Assembly: GCA_015231405.1 (NCBI GenBank)
Contig: JADGBR010000036.1
Span: forward strand, 1-35,097
Length of the DNA: 35,097 bases
Direction: 5' to 3'
Source of the DNA: Candidatus Omnitrophota bacterium
GTDB taxonomy: Bacteria > Omnitrophota > Gorgyraeia > Tantalellales > Tantalellaceae
The number at the start of each line of letters is the position of its first letter. Positions within the stretch are counted from its first letter, which is position 1. A program made the translations under genes and the position numbers. A model generated the notes under the pieces. The model was given only the letters and a program-made list of their open reading frames with translations. It was not told the DNA's origin and did not search any database. Below, in pieces: positions 17,457 through 24,930 of the stretch.

Positions 17457-19271
17457 ATGGATAATGCCCGCGTTTTGCAAGTCGTACGGAATGTTCTGTC
17501 GAACCTTAAAAAGATGGTACTCCTGGCGTGGAGGATGGACAAAAAAACCACGCTCGCTTACTTCGCATTCTCAGCCCTGACATCCGTTTTCCCGATAGCC
17601 ACGATGTTCACTCTCAAGTATCTGATAGACAGCATCATGATGACCGATATTCCCGTCACCGGGAATATCCCTATTGTCCTCGCGGCGGTCCTGGCAACCA
17701 GGTACGTAATCGTGCTCCTGGATAAGTACATTACCACCGGGCTTTTCAACGCATTCTATGACACAATTTTCCGCTATAAGCTCCAAAGCGAACTTTTTTA
17801 CAGGTTCTCGGAGAAATCGGCCGATCTTGATATCCCTTACCTCGAGGACGCTGACTCTCAAAACCTTATCACAAAGGCCAGGGAAGGACTTTTTTCGAGA
17901 CCGCCGGAATTCCTCAGACAGTCGTCACTGATGTTCGGCGCCCTCTTTTCGTGGTTAACAGCCTTTTTCGCTCTCGTCCCGTTCGGCATTCTGATCCCGA
18001 TCGTTCTCACTCTGTCGATAACTCCGCGGCTTATACTCAGGCTCCGCCAGGGAGAGATCCTGTGGACCATGTATTCCACCGTCATCCCTCAAACTAAGAT
18101 CTTTTATTCGCTGAACGGCCTTTTCAATTCCATCCCCTCTCTACTCGAGATGAAAATATTCAGGTCAAAGACGATGCTCCTCGAAAAGCTGAAAAGCATC
18201 CAGGATTATTTGTACCGCCAGGCCAGCGGCACGATACTTAAATATCTTAAGCGCCTTCCTCTCCCGACCATCCTGGAAACTTCGGTGCTTGTCGCCTTCG
18301 CCTTTTTAAAACTGCCGACTCTCCTTGCCGGGGCCATCACCCTTGGCGCGTTCACTTTGTTCATCAACCTCATAGACCGCTTCAACGTAAGCGCGATGAC
18401 GATGGTCAGCACTCTCGGTTACATGTACGAATATAATCTCCACGTCAACGATTATTTCAACGTGATAGAACTCCCAAAGCTCATCAAAGAACGGGATAAC
18501 CCCGTGATATTCAAGGACCTCGCCCCTCCGAAAATAGAGTTCCGGAACGTGAGCTTCGCCTACAAGGGCGGCCCCAAGGTTCTTGACGGCGTCTCGTTCA
18601 CGATAGGCGCGGGCGAGAGCATCGCACTGGTCGGGGCCAACGGCGCCGGAAAAACGTCCATAGTAAAGCTCATATGCAGGTTCTATGATGTGACGGATGG
18701 CGAGATACTCATTAACGGTGTGAACATCAAAGACCTTAAATTATCTGAATGGTACAGATTTTTGGGCACGCTTTTCCAGGATTTTGTTAAATATCATCTC
18801 ACCGTAAGGGAGAACATCCTGTTAGGCGACCCGCATAAATCCGACGACGAGCTTATGCGAAAAGCCGCGTCCAGATCAGGGGCAGATGAGTTCATAGAGA
18901 AACTTCCCTCCCAATATGACCAGGTCCTCGGACGCGAATTCGAGAACGGAACGGAGCTGTCAATAGGCCAGTGGCAGAAGCTGGCGATAGCCCGGGCTTT
19001 CTACCAGGAAGCTCCTTTCCTCATCCTGGACGAACCGACGAGCGCCATAGACGCGATAAGCGAGTACGAAATATTCCAGAACATAGAAAAGGTATATAAG
19101 GGAAAAACCCTTCTGCTCATATCACACAGATTCTCCACAGTCCGGAACGCCGACAGGATATTCGTCATAGAGAACGGACGGATAACCGAGAGCGGGTCCC
19201 ACGAGGAGCTTCTTACTTCGAACGGGCAATACGCTGAAATGTTCAGGCTGCAAGCGCTCGGTTATCAGTAG
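17457..19271 (+). CDS. ABC transporter half-exporter (fused permease and ATPase)
   Basis: A 604-residue type IV ABC exporter subunit in the inner membrane, expected to work as a dimer. Hydrophobic helices occupy about residues 25-320 and the ATPase about 345-600. Motifs: Walker A GANGAGKTS (393-401), Q-loop LFQDF, signature LSIGQ (501-505, Ile replacing the usual Gly), Walker B D525/E526 (LILDEPTSAID), and H557 in ISHRFSTV. The LSIGQWQ variant is common in exporters of peptides and unknown substrates; the substrate cannot be named. It stands alone on the plus strand, divergent from the giant gene, without a peptidase domain or accessory protein. A heptamer-repeat hairpin follows its stop and faces the convergent flotillin gene. 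Confidence 0.95.
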   Translation: MDNARVLQVVRNVLSNLKKMVLLAWRMDKKTTLAYFAFSALTSVFPIATMFTLKYLIDSIMMTDIPVTGNIPIVLAAVLATRYVIVLLDKYITTGLFNAFYDTIFRYKLQSELFYRFSEKSADLDIPYLEDADSQNLITKAREGLFSRPPEFLRQSSLMFGALFSWLTAFFALVPFGILIPIVLTLSITPRLILRLRQGEILWTMYSTVIPQTKIFYSLNGLFNSIPSLLEMKIFRSKTMLLEKLKSIQDYLYRQASGTILKYLKRLPLPTILETSVLVAFAFLKLPTLLAGAITLGAFTLFINLIDRFNVSAMTMVSTLGYMYEYNLHVNDYFNVIELPKLIKERDNPVIFKDLAPPKIEFRNVSFAYKGGPKVLDGVSFTIGAGESIALVGANGAGKTSIVKLICRFYDVTDGEILINGVNIKDLKLSEWYRFLGTLFQDFVKYHLTVRENILLGDPHKSDDELMRKAASRSGADEFIEKLPSQYDQVLGREFENGTELSIGQWQKLAIARAFYQEAPFLILDEPTSAIDAISEYEIFQNIEKVYKGKTLLLISHRFSTVRNADRIFVIENGRITESGSHEELLTSNGQYAEMFRLQALGYQ

Positions 19272-19284
19272 GGACTATCTGTTC

Positions 19285-19341
19285 CGTAGGACGTAGGATG
19301 TGGAACGTAGGACGTCCAACGTCTAACGTCCTACGTTCCAC
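19285..19341. repeat. 7-bp-period repeat with a 16-bp inverted repeat (possible bidirectional terminator)
   Basis: Eight consecutive heptamers, CGTAGGA-like in the left half and CGTCCTA-like in the right half. 19300-19315 and 19326-19341 are perfect reverse complements (16 bp) with a 10-nt loop. The element fills the gap between the convergent exporter and flotillin genes. There is no strong T-run on either side, so terminator function is uncertain. Confidence 0.7.
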
Positions 19342-19362
19342 GGAAAATCGCTTCCTTAAATA

Positions 19363-20724
19363 TTACTTCTTCCCGGACTTCCCATCCTCAGCGGACGCGG
19401 GCGAGGTATGCGGCGTATCCTTGACGACCTTGCCCAGGAACTCGGGAAGCTCTACGCCTGCCATTCCGGCGATATCATGGAGCGCGGGGACGGATCTCAC
19501 GAGGTTAGAAAGAAAATTCGCCGTAGAACTGCCTTTTTCCCCTGAGCCATTGTCCCACACGGTGACCTTGTCGATCTTTATGTTCTTTATCGCTTCAACC
19601 TGGAGCTTAACTATTTCCTCGAGCTTCTCGACGAGAAGCATGGTAGCCGCATCCCTGGCGTTACCCATGCATGATGTAACCAGGTTCTTGTACCCTTCCG
19701 ATTTTGCGGAAAGGACTTTCCTTATGCCCTCGGCCTCGGCCTGCCTTGTCGCCACTATGGCGTCGGCCTGGCCGCCCGCCTCACGCCTCAGCTTCTCGGC
19801 CGCCGCGTCGGCTTCGATCTCTATCTTCCTCTTCTGTATCTCTTTAACGACTATTTCTTCCGCCTCAAGCCTCTTCGTCTCGGCCAGGGCCTTGGCCTTC
19901 TGTATTTCGGCGACCGCGTTCTGCCTCGCCACCTCGCCTTTCTGGTTGGCTTCGGCTTCTTTTTCGGCGAGTGTCGCGTTATAGGCCGCTATCATCGCCT
20001 TCGACTGGTTCTCTCCGTCGACGGCCTGGGCGTTGAACGCCGCTACTTTTATCCTTCTTTCCTTCTCGGCCTCCGAGGCACCAACATCTCCCATCTTATC
20101 CTGCACAGCGACGTCTATCTTGGCCTGGTTTATAGCCGTCGACGCGGCCTTTTTACCGATAGAGGCGATGTAGCCGGACTCATCGGTGATATCCGTTATA
20201 TTCACGTTAATGAGGGTCAGGCCAATTTTCTTAAGCTCAGGCTCGATATTATTCCTTATCGCGAGAAGGAACCTCTCCCTGTCCTGGTTTATCTCCTCTA
20301 TCTTAAGCGACGCTACCGTGAGCCTCAACTGCCCGAATATGATCTCCGTCGCCATGGTCTCTATCTGCTGCGTCGGAAGGCCCAGAAGCCTCACGGCGGC
20401 GTTATTCATGGCCTCTTCGGTCGTGTCTATGGCTATAGTAAAAGTGCTCGGGACGTTTATTCTGATATTCTGGAGCGAAAGGGCGCCTTTCAACGGGATA
20501 CTTATAGTCATGGGAGTCAGGTCGAGATATTTGGAATCCTGTATAAGGGGCCAAACCACGGCTCCGCCTCCGTGATAGCATTTTGAAGACTTGCCCTTGC
20601 CTACCTTACCGTATATGACCAGGACCCTATTCGCCGGGCATCGCTTATATCTCGACGCGGAAAATATCAGAAGGAAAAATATAAAAATAACGAACATGCC
20701 TGAACCCAATACCATATAGTCCAT
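19363..20724 (-). CDS. Flotillin-like SPFH/band-7 membrane protein
   Basis: A 453-residue flotillin (FloT/YuaG type), a scaffold protein of ordered inner-membrane domains. It has one N-terminal membrane segment (about 5-24), an SPFH/band-7 domain (about 40-200), then a long Ala/Glu/Lys-rich coiled-coil region (about 205-370) with EAEA-type repeats, and a C-terminal tail ending in a Ser/Lys-rich segment. The ATG at 20724 has GGAGG seven bases upstream. The NfeD-like gene lies 104 bp upstream on the same strand, the classic flotillin/NfeD pairing in bacteria, so the two products probably act together. The gap between them is filled by degenerate heptamer repeats. Confidence 0.94.
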   Translation of the reverse strand: MDYMVLGSGMFVIFIFFLLIFSASRYKRCPANRVLVIYGKVGKGKSSKCYHGGGAVVWPLIQDSKYLDLTPMTISIPLKGALSLQNIRINVPSTFTIAIDTTEEAMNNAAVRLLGLPTQQIETMATEIIFGQLRLTVASLKIEEINQDRERFLLAIRNNIEPELKKIGLTLINVNITDITDESGYIASIGKKAASTAINQAKIDVAVQDKMGDVGASEAEKERRIKVAAFNAQAVDGENQSKAMIAAYNATLAEKEAEANQKGEVARQNAVAEIQKAKALAETKRLEAEEIVVKEIQKRKIEIEADAAAEKLRREAGGQADAIVATRQAEAEGIRKVLSAKSEGYKNLVTSCMGNARDAATMLLVEKLEEIVKLQVEAIKNIKIDKVTVWDNGSGEKGSSTANFLSNLVRSVPALHDIAGMAGVELPEFLGKVVKDTPHTSPASAEDGKSGKK

Positions 20725-20742
20725 TTATTCCCTCCTTAAAGA

Positions 20743-20812
20743 ACCCAACCCCGACATCCCACAACCCGACTCATCCCCACAACACACAACTCGACCCATA
20801 ACTCACAACTCA
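20743..20812. repeat. Degenerate 7-bp-period repeat between nfeD-like and flotillin genes
   Basis: About ten loose heptamers rich in ACCC, CACAAC and AACTCAC, all C/A on the plus strand. The period is less exact than at 19285-19341. It lies inside a probable operon and ends before the flotillin ribosome site. Confidence 0.5.
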
Positions 20813-20828
20813 CCCATATGCATTATTT

Positions 20829-21422
20829 TCAGGACTTCCTTACTGACACCGTATTTTTGTCGATCACCCCTACCACCTCGACCGTCTCGAATGATTTTAT
20901 TTCCTTCCTGTCGGCGGAAACGGCGTCTATCTCCCTCGTCACTCCGTTCTTCACCGATACCTGGATCCGGCCCTTACCCGTTTCGGGGATGAGCTGATAG
21001 ACCGAAGCTTTCTCGCCGACGGTATCCTCTATCTTGAATTCGCATCCCGCGCATGAGAGTTTCCTTACCATACGGAAAACATACACTACGATCACCATCG
21101 ATATGAGCCCCGACGCCAAAGCAACCGTCACTGAGAGAGCGGCTCCCATCGAATACTGTTTATAACACGCGAGCCCCGCCCAGCCGAACATCATAAAGAA
21201 CGCCATTATGGTATTGAGGGAAAAGAACTCGAATGCCAGATCCGAGTAGCCGAGGTCCGCGTTACCGAACCCGCCGTCGCCGTGCCCCGCCACATCCCCG
21301 CCGCCGTGATCGGCCCCGATAAGCATCATGACGAACCTTGAAAGGAAGAGAAGCGAACCTAAAACTGCAAAAACCCAGAAAACCGACTCTAGCGTCATGA
21401 GTTTATCGATAGCGGGCATCAT
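20829..21422 (-). CDS. NfeD-like membrane protein, flotillin partner
   Basis: A 197-residue protein with three hydrophobic segments (about 13-37, 67-88 and 95-118), a Gly/His/Asp-rich loop (GADHGGGDVAGHGDGG, near 37-52), and a soluble C-terminal beta-rich domain from about 125 (GEKASVYQLIPETGKGRIQV ... FETVEVVGVIDKNTVSV) that fits the NfeD OB-fold. It lacks the N-terminal ClpP-like protease of long NfeD proteins, like short YuaF-type partners. The start has AGGAGG six bases upstream of ATGATG. It is followed by the flotillin gene. Assignment rests on fold pattern and neighbour, not on a strong motif. Confidence 0.85.
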   Translation of the reverse strand: MMPAIDKLMTLESVFWVFAVLGSLLFLSRFVMMLIGADHGGGDVAGHGDGGFGNADLGYSDLAFEFFSLNTIMAFFMMFGWAGLACYKQYSMGAALSVTVALASGLISMVIVVYVFRMVRKLSCAGCEFKIEDTVGEKASVYQLIPETGKGRIQVSVKNGVTREIDAVSADRKEIKSFETVEVVGVIDKNTVSVRKS

Positions 21423-21464
21423 TTTTCTCCTCCTGGCGAGTGGTGGATAGTTGGTTATTTGACA

Positions 21465-21493
21465 AGTATATCATAAGCTGTATTGTTTCAGAA
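21465..21493 (-). promoter_or_regulatory. Probable promoter of the nfeD-like/flotillin pair
   Basis: On the minus strand an extended -10 TGATATACT (21465-21473) is preceded at 17 bp by a weak -35, TTCTGA (21488-21493). The predicted leader is about 36 nt to the ATG at 21422. Confidence 0.5.
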
Positions 21494-21512
21494 CTGGAAA
21501 GATGATTCTAGT

Positions 21513-21614
21513 GGCAAGGGTCAAGGGTCAGGGTATTTTCATTATTATGTCTGATGCCGATCCTTATTCAACCCGCCCCCTTTCCTTGACCCTTGCCCCC
21601 TGACCCTTGACCCT
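21513..21614. repeat. Heptamer-repeat arms forming a large inverted repeat
   Basis: The left arm (21513-21533) is three heptamers, GGCAAGG, GTCAAGG, GTCAGGG. The right arm (21584-21611) is four, CCTTGAC, CCTTGCC, CCCTGAC, CCTTGAC. The arms pair in two registers: 21513-21526 with 21584-21597 (14 bp exact), or 21517-21533 with 21598-21614 (17 bp exact). About 50 bp of AT-richer sequence lies between them. The unit matches the repeat at 6521-6541. The element sits between the HD-GYP stop and the nfeD-like promoter. Confidence 0.7.
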
Positions 21615-21619
21615 AAATC

Positions 21620-23008
21620 TTATCCCCCCCCGAGGCTTTTAATAAATATCTCGACCACCTCGGGATTGAACTGTTTGCCGCTGTTCTTCCTTAGCTCGCG
21701 AAAAGCGTCTTCCCGCGACATGGACCTTCGATAGGGCCTGTCGGACGTCATGGCATCGTAGGCGTCGGCTACCGATATTATCTGTGCGATCTCGTGGATC
21801 TCGTCGCCTTTTAAATTGTCGGGATAGCCGGAGCCGTCGTATTTCTCATGATGGCCCCTGATTATCTCCGTCATCTGGTTCTCGAGCTTGATAGGGTTCA
21901 GCATGTCCTCGCCTATTACGGGATGTTTACGTATTTCGTCCCACTCCTCGTCCGTGAGAGAACCTTTCTTCTCGATGATCTCTTTTTTTATGCCGAGCTT
22001 CCCGATATCATGCAGGAGCGCCACGTCCCTTATCAATTCCATCTTTTCCGCGGATATCCCTATGGTCCGCGCCGTCTTTTCCACATATTCCGCCACCCTT
22101 TCAGAATGGCCCTGTGTGTAATGGTCCTTGGCCTCGAGTATCCGGACAAGCGACTGCATGACCTTGTAAAAATAGCTGTTCAGCGCCTTCCTCGATTCGG
22201 AAAGCTTTCCGGCCATAGCGTTGAACTCGCTAGCCAGCGTCGCTATCTCCAAGTTGCCCTCGGGCTTGACCTCGTAATCCAGGTTCCCGCCGCCAAGTTG
22301 TTTCGTGCCTTCGATGAGCCTCTTTATGGGACGTATCAGCATATTCGAAAAATAGAACCCAAAAATTAAGGACAGGATGACGCCGGCCAAAAGGACTATG
22401 ACCGTCCGGATGTGCAGGTCTTTTTGCATGCGGTAAATTTTATCGGCCTCGACGTCCACCCCTATCATAGCGACCGCGTTACCTCCCGCATCCACGACAG
22501 GCGCGTATCCGGACAATGTCGCCCCCCACTCGTCGACTTCGAGTTTCCTGTCGGCCTGGGGCCCGTCAAACGCCTTCGACATCTCCCTGAACCTTGATGC
22601 GTCGTATTTATCCCCGGGATATGAAGTGTACCCTCTCCTCTTTTCTGTTTCGGTAGGCGGCGTCGGATCGACGATAAACTGCCATATCCCGGGCTTGTCG
22701 GTCTTTCTCATAGTGTAAATGTACTTTATCGAAGGGATCGCTTCCTTTATTTTGGACAATTTGCCGTGAATTGCCTTGTAAGCGCCCGTATCGGCTCCTT
22801 TTCGGTCCATGGGAACGCTCATTAAGGTCTCGGCGTCCATCGCGAAAGATGCCACCTTAGCTATGGTCATGAGCTTATCCCTTATATAGTTAAATTGGAC
22901 GTCGAACGAGTATTTATAAATGAAAAGGTTCCCCGCGCTCGCGACGAACAGTATGGAAAATACCAACGCGGATATGATCTGGTGCTTGAAGCTTTTAAGC
23001 AGTCTCAC
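21620..23008 (-). CDS. Membrane HD-GYP c-di-GMP phosphodiesterase with sensor and HAMP domains
   Basis: Predicted to hydrolyse cyclic di-GMP in response to an external signal. Counted from the GTG at 23008: membrane helix about 11-33, extracytoplasmic Cache-like sensor 34-200 (ending MIGVDVEADKIY), second helix 202-224, HAMP about 225-275, HD-GYP 290-462. The metal site H333-D334 (LLHDIGK) and H386-H387-E388 with G394-Y395-P396 (DGSGYP) are intact, so activity is expected. The GTG start is chosen because AAAGGAG lies five bases upstream; an ATG at 23023 and a TTG at 23041 are alternatives with worse ribosome sites. A strong promoter lies upstream. The neighbouring PilZ gene and the GGDEF gene at 31.8 kb belong to the same second-messenger system. 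Confidence 0.94.
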   Translation of the reverse strand: MRLLKSFKHQIISALVFSILFVASAGNLFIYKYSFDVQFNYIRDKLMTIAKVASFAMDAETLMSVPMDRKGADTGAYKAIHGKLSKIKEAIPSIKYIYTMRKTDKPGIWQFIVDPTPPTETEKRRGYTSYPGDKYDASRFREMSKAFDGPQADRKLEVDEWGATLSGYAPVVDAGGNAVAMIGVDVEADKIYRMQKDLHIRTVIVLLAGVILSLIFGFYFSNMLIRPIKRLIEGTKQLGGGNLDYEVKPEGNLEIATLASEFNAMAGKLSESRKALNSYFYKVMQSLVRILEAKDHYTQGHSERVAEYVEKTARTIGISAEKMELIRDVALLHDIGKLGIKKEIIEKKGSLTDEEWDEIRKHPVIGEDMLNPIKLENQMTEIIRGHHEKYDGSGYPDNLKGDEIHEIAQIISVADAYDAMTSDRPYRRSMSREDAFRELRKNSGKQFNPEVVEIFIKSLGGG

Positions 23009-23069
23009 AGCTACTCCTTTCATTACCCGATGATCTGTCAAACCGATCTGTTATGAAACTTACCTGAAA

Positions 23070-23098
23070 ATTATAGATGTTGCAAGGGCTACTCTCAA
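23070..23098 (-). promoter_or_regulatory. Sigma-70-type promoter of the HD-GYP gene
   Basis: TTGAGA (23093-23098), 17-bp spacer, perfect TATAAT (23070-23075) on the minus strand. The predicted transcript begins near 23063, giving a leader of about 55 nt before the GTG at 23008. Confidence 0.75.
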
Positions 23099-23135
23099 TT
23101 GCTAACGGCGTTTGGCGTGAAAGCAAAAGAAATGT

Positions 23136-23522
23136 TCATGAATGGATGGCTTTCCGGAGGGCACCGTTGATACTGCGCACTTTATTGTCTACGTAATCGG
23201 CAATAAGATTCCTGCTCTCTTCCGACATTTCGATGAACTTCCCTCCGACAACGTAATAGTCTCCGACAGGGATGCGGTGCATCCATTTCACCTGAAAAAT
23301 GGTCTTGACCGGCCTTTCGGTATTCGGGATATCGAACTCGAGCAGAAGTTTATGCGATATGGAGACGAAACCGTTCAGAAAAATACACATTCCCTCAATG
23401 CTCATATTTTTGGCTACGGTCGCGTGCTTGAGTCCCTCCTCAAAAAGCTCATGACATTTAACTTTAATCCTCACGCTTACCCTGGGGAACTTACGGTTAT
23501 TATGCAAAATATTCATCATCAT
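23136..23522 (-). CDS. PilZ-domain c-di-GMP receptor
   Basis: A 128-residue stand-alone PilZ protein that should bind cyclic di-GMP and pass the signal to a partner. Counted from the ATG at 23522, the RxxxR motif is R10-KFP-R14 and the second motif is N39-M-S41-I-E-G44 (the usual D/NxSxxG). The rest is beta-rich with a C-terminal helix. The start at 23522 is chosen because AAGGTG lies six bases upstream; a GTG at 23531 is possible. It lies just upstream of the HD-GYP gene on the same strand, but each has its own promoter, so they are probably separately transcribed. Confidence 0.9.
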   Translation of the reverse strand: MMMNILHNNRKFPRVSVRIKVKCHELFEEGLKHATVAKNMSIEGMCIFLNGFVSISHKLLLEFDIPNTERPVKTIFQVKWMHRIPVGDYYVVGGKFIEMSEESRNLIADYVDNKVRSINGALRKAIHS

Positions 23523-23597
23523 ATTTCTCACCTTCTTAGTTTTATGCTATCTTTGATTTTATTTTACTAACTATTTTATTCATCCTTCGACACAGCA

Positions 23598-23606
23598 ATT
23601 ATAACA
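23598..23606 (-). promoter_or_regulatory. Extended -10 promoter of the PilZ gene
   Basis: TGTTATAAT on the minus strand, a perfect extended -10 in an AT-rich gap; no good -35 is seen. The predicted leader to the ATG at 23522 is about 70 nt. The rest of the 23523-23744 gap holds no gene I can support. Confidence 0.6.
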
Positions 23607-23744
23607 TTCTGTCTTTTTATTTTCATTATTATTATCTTGCTTTTTTATATTTAACGGAAACTGGACTTTCCCTCGTTACCGATGTTAAGATGATAATTTA
23701 CTTTCGCGAAAACAGTCAGCTCTCTCTATTAACAACTGCGCCCG

Positions 23745-24749
23745 TCAACGGGCTTTTAAACCATAGTGAGCGATCTTGGCTACTATCTGATCATAGGTGA
23801 GACCCTTCAAATTTGCCTGTCTTACGAACCCGCTGTCGGGACTGATGTCTGGGTTGGGATTTACGTCTAGGATATATAACTCTTCGCCTTTTTCCCTGCA
23901 ATCCACGCGGAAATAACAGGAGCATCCCAGTATTTTTGATGCTCTTCTGGATATCTCCACGACCTCATTTTTGTACCTTGCGTCTTTCTCATCGAGAATG
24001 TCGGGTATCAGTTTTTTATACTCTTTTGTCCTCGCTTCCCATTTCGCCTTGAAGCTTAAAAAATTATCGCACTCGGGATACTGCCCGTAATCCAACACTG
24101 AAAGGCCCACCAGTTCGTACGGATGGCCGCCGATAAATCCGGCATTATACTCTCTTCCGGGAATGAACTCTTCGACTATAAGTCCCCTCGGGAACTGACG
24201 GAGCTTATCCTCAATGGCTCCTTTAAGCTCTTCCTTGTCAGCCGCCAGGGATTTTTTATCTATGCCCAGGCTTGCGTCCTCGAAGATAGGTTTTATGAAA
24301 ACGGGAAAGTCTATCCCGTTCTTTTCGATATCCGCCGGGTCTTTCACCTGTATACCGGAAGGAACTTTAATGCCGTTCTCCCTGAGAAGTTTTTTTGTCG
24401 TGAATTTGTTAAGGCATGTCTCGAGGGCGGAAGAACCATTCCCGGTGAAAGGCATCTTCTCCTCTTCCATGAGCCTCACGAGATCAACTTCAGTTTTTGA
24501 GTCGCCGCAGAATCCCTCGAAGAGGTTGAAAACGCAATCCGGGCTTAATTTTTTTATCTCGGATATCGCGCCGCGCTTGTCCTGGAAGAACTCATCCTGG
24601 TAGATCTCGAAATACTTCACGTCGTATCCCGATGCCCGGAGCCCTTCCGCGACGGCGTCCCGCCGCTTGAGTACCGCCTTTATCTCCGAGGGCTTGAAAT
24701 CCCCTATACCCGTAACTACAACTATCCTTTTCGAATCGCCTTTCACCAT
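23745..24749 (-). CDS. ATP-grasp ligase of the D-alanine--D-alanine ligase family
   Basis: A 334-residue ATP-dependent carboxylate-amine ligase. N-terminal substrate domain (about 8-95), then the linker GNGSSALETCLNKFTTKKLL and the ATP-grasp domain, with lid-type motif DASLGIDKKS and C-terminal metal-binding LDVNPNPDISPDSG (Asp-Asn in place of the usual Glu-x-Asn). These differences from housekeeping Ddl suggest a related ligase with another substrate, so D-Ala-D-Ala specificity is not claimed. The start at 24749 is fixed by a strong promoter whose predicted +1 is the A of this ATG; a longer reading to 24905 would run through the promoter. No ribosome site is present, consistent with a leaderless message. 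A small GC hairpin overlaps the stop codon without a T-run. Confidence 0.88.
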   Translation of the reverse strand: MVKGDSKRIVVVTGIGDFKPSEIKAVLKRRDAVAEGLRASGYDVKYFEIYQDEFFQDKRGAISEIKKLSPDCVFNLFEGFCGDSKTEVDLVRLMEEEKMPFTGNGSSALETCLNKFTTKKLLRENGIKVPSGIQVKDPADIEKNGIDFPVFIKPIFEDASLGIDKKSLAADKEELKGAIEDKLRQFPRGLIVEEFIPGREYNAGFIGGHPYELVGLSVLDYGQYPECDNFLSFKAKWEARTKEYKKLIPDILDEKDARYKNEVVEISRRASKILGCSCYFRVDCREKGEELYILDVNPNPDISPDSGFVRQANLKGLTYDQIVAKIAHYGLKAR

Positions 24750-24755
24750 GCCCAA

Positions 24756-24784
24756 AGTATAACCTAACTTACGCGCGCGGTCAA
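24756..24784 (-). promoter_or_regulatory. Strong sigma-70-type promoter with leaderless start for the ATP-grasp gene
   Basis: TTGACC (24779-24784), 17-bp spacer, TATACT (24756-24761) on the minus strand. Six bases separate the -10 from the ATG at 24749, so transcription should begin at the start codon. Confidence 0.75.
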
Positions 24785-24930
24785 TAAAAGTGAAGAGAAG
24801 ATTCTGATCAAAAGCGTGCTGACTTCCAAAGTGTTTCTTGTTTTCCGTGGCGAAGGCGTGAAGAGGATGTCCACACCTTGCCGATCGCCCGACGGAATTC
24901 AGCATGGATGGCCACGGTAACGAAATAATT

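Noticed and set aside
19298-19984. Plus-strand frame of 228 residues opposite the flotillin gene
   Set aside because: Its Ser/Ala-rich composition is the reverse complement of the Ala/Glu coiled coil; no independent evidence.
23008-23041. TTG start at 23041 or ATG at 23023 for the HD-GYP protein
   Set aside because: The AAAGGAG ribosome site sits correctly only for the GTG at 23008.
23739-23755. GC hairpin (GCCCG/CGGGC) at the ATP-grasp stop codon, as a terminator
   Set aside because: The T-run lies on the plus-strand side, upstream for the minus-strand gene; the loop contains the stop codon.
24749-24905. N-terminal extension of the ATP-grasp protein
   Set aside because: The extra 52 residues are unlike the family and would be read through the strong promoter at 24756-24784.
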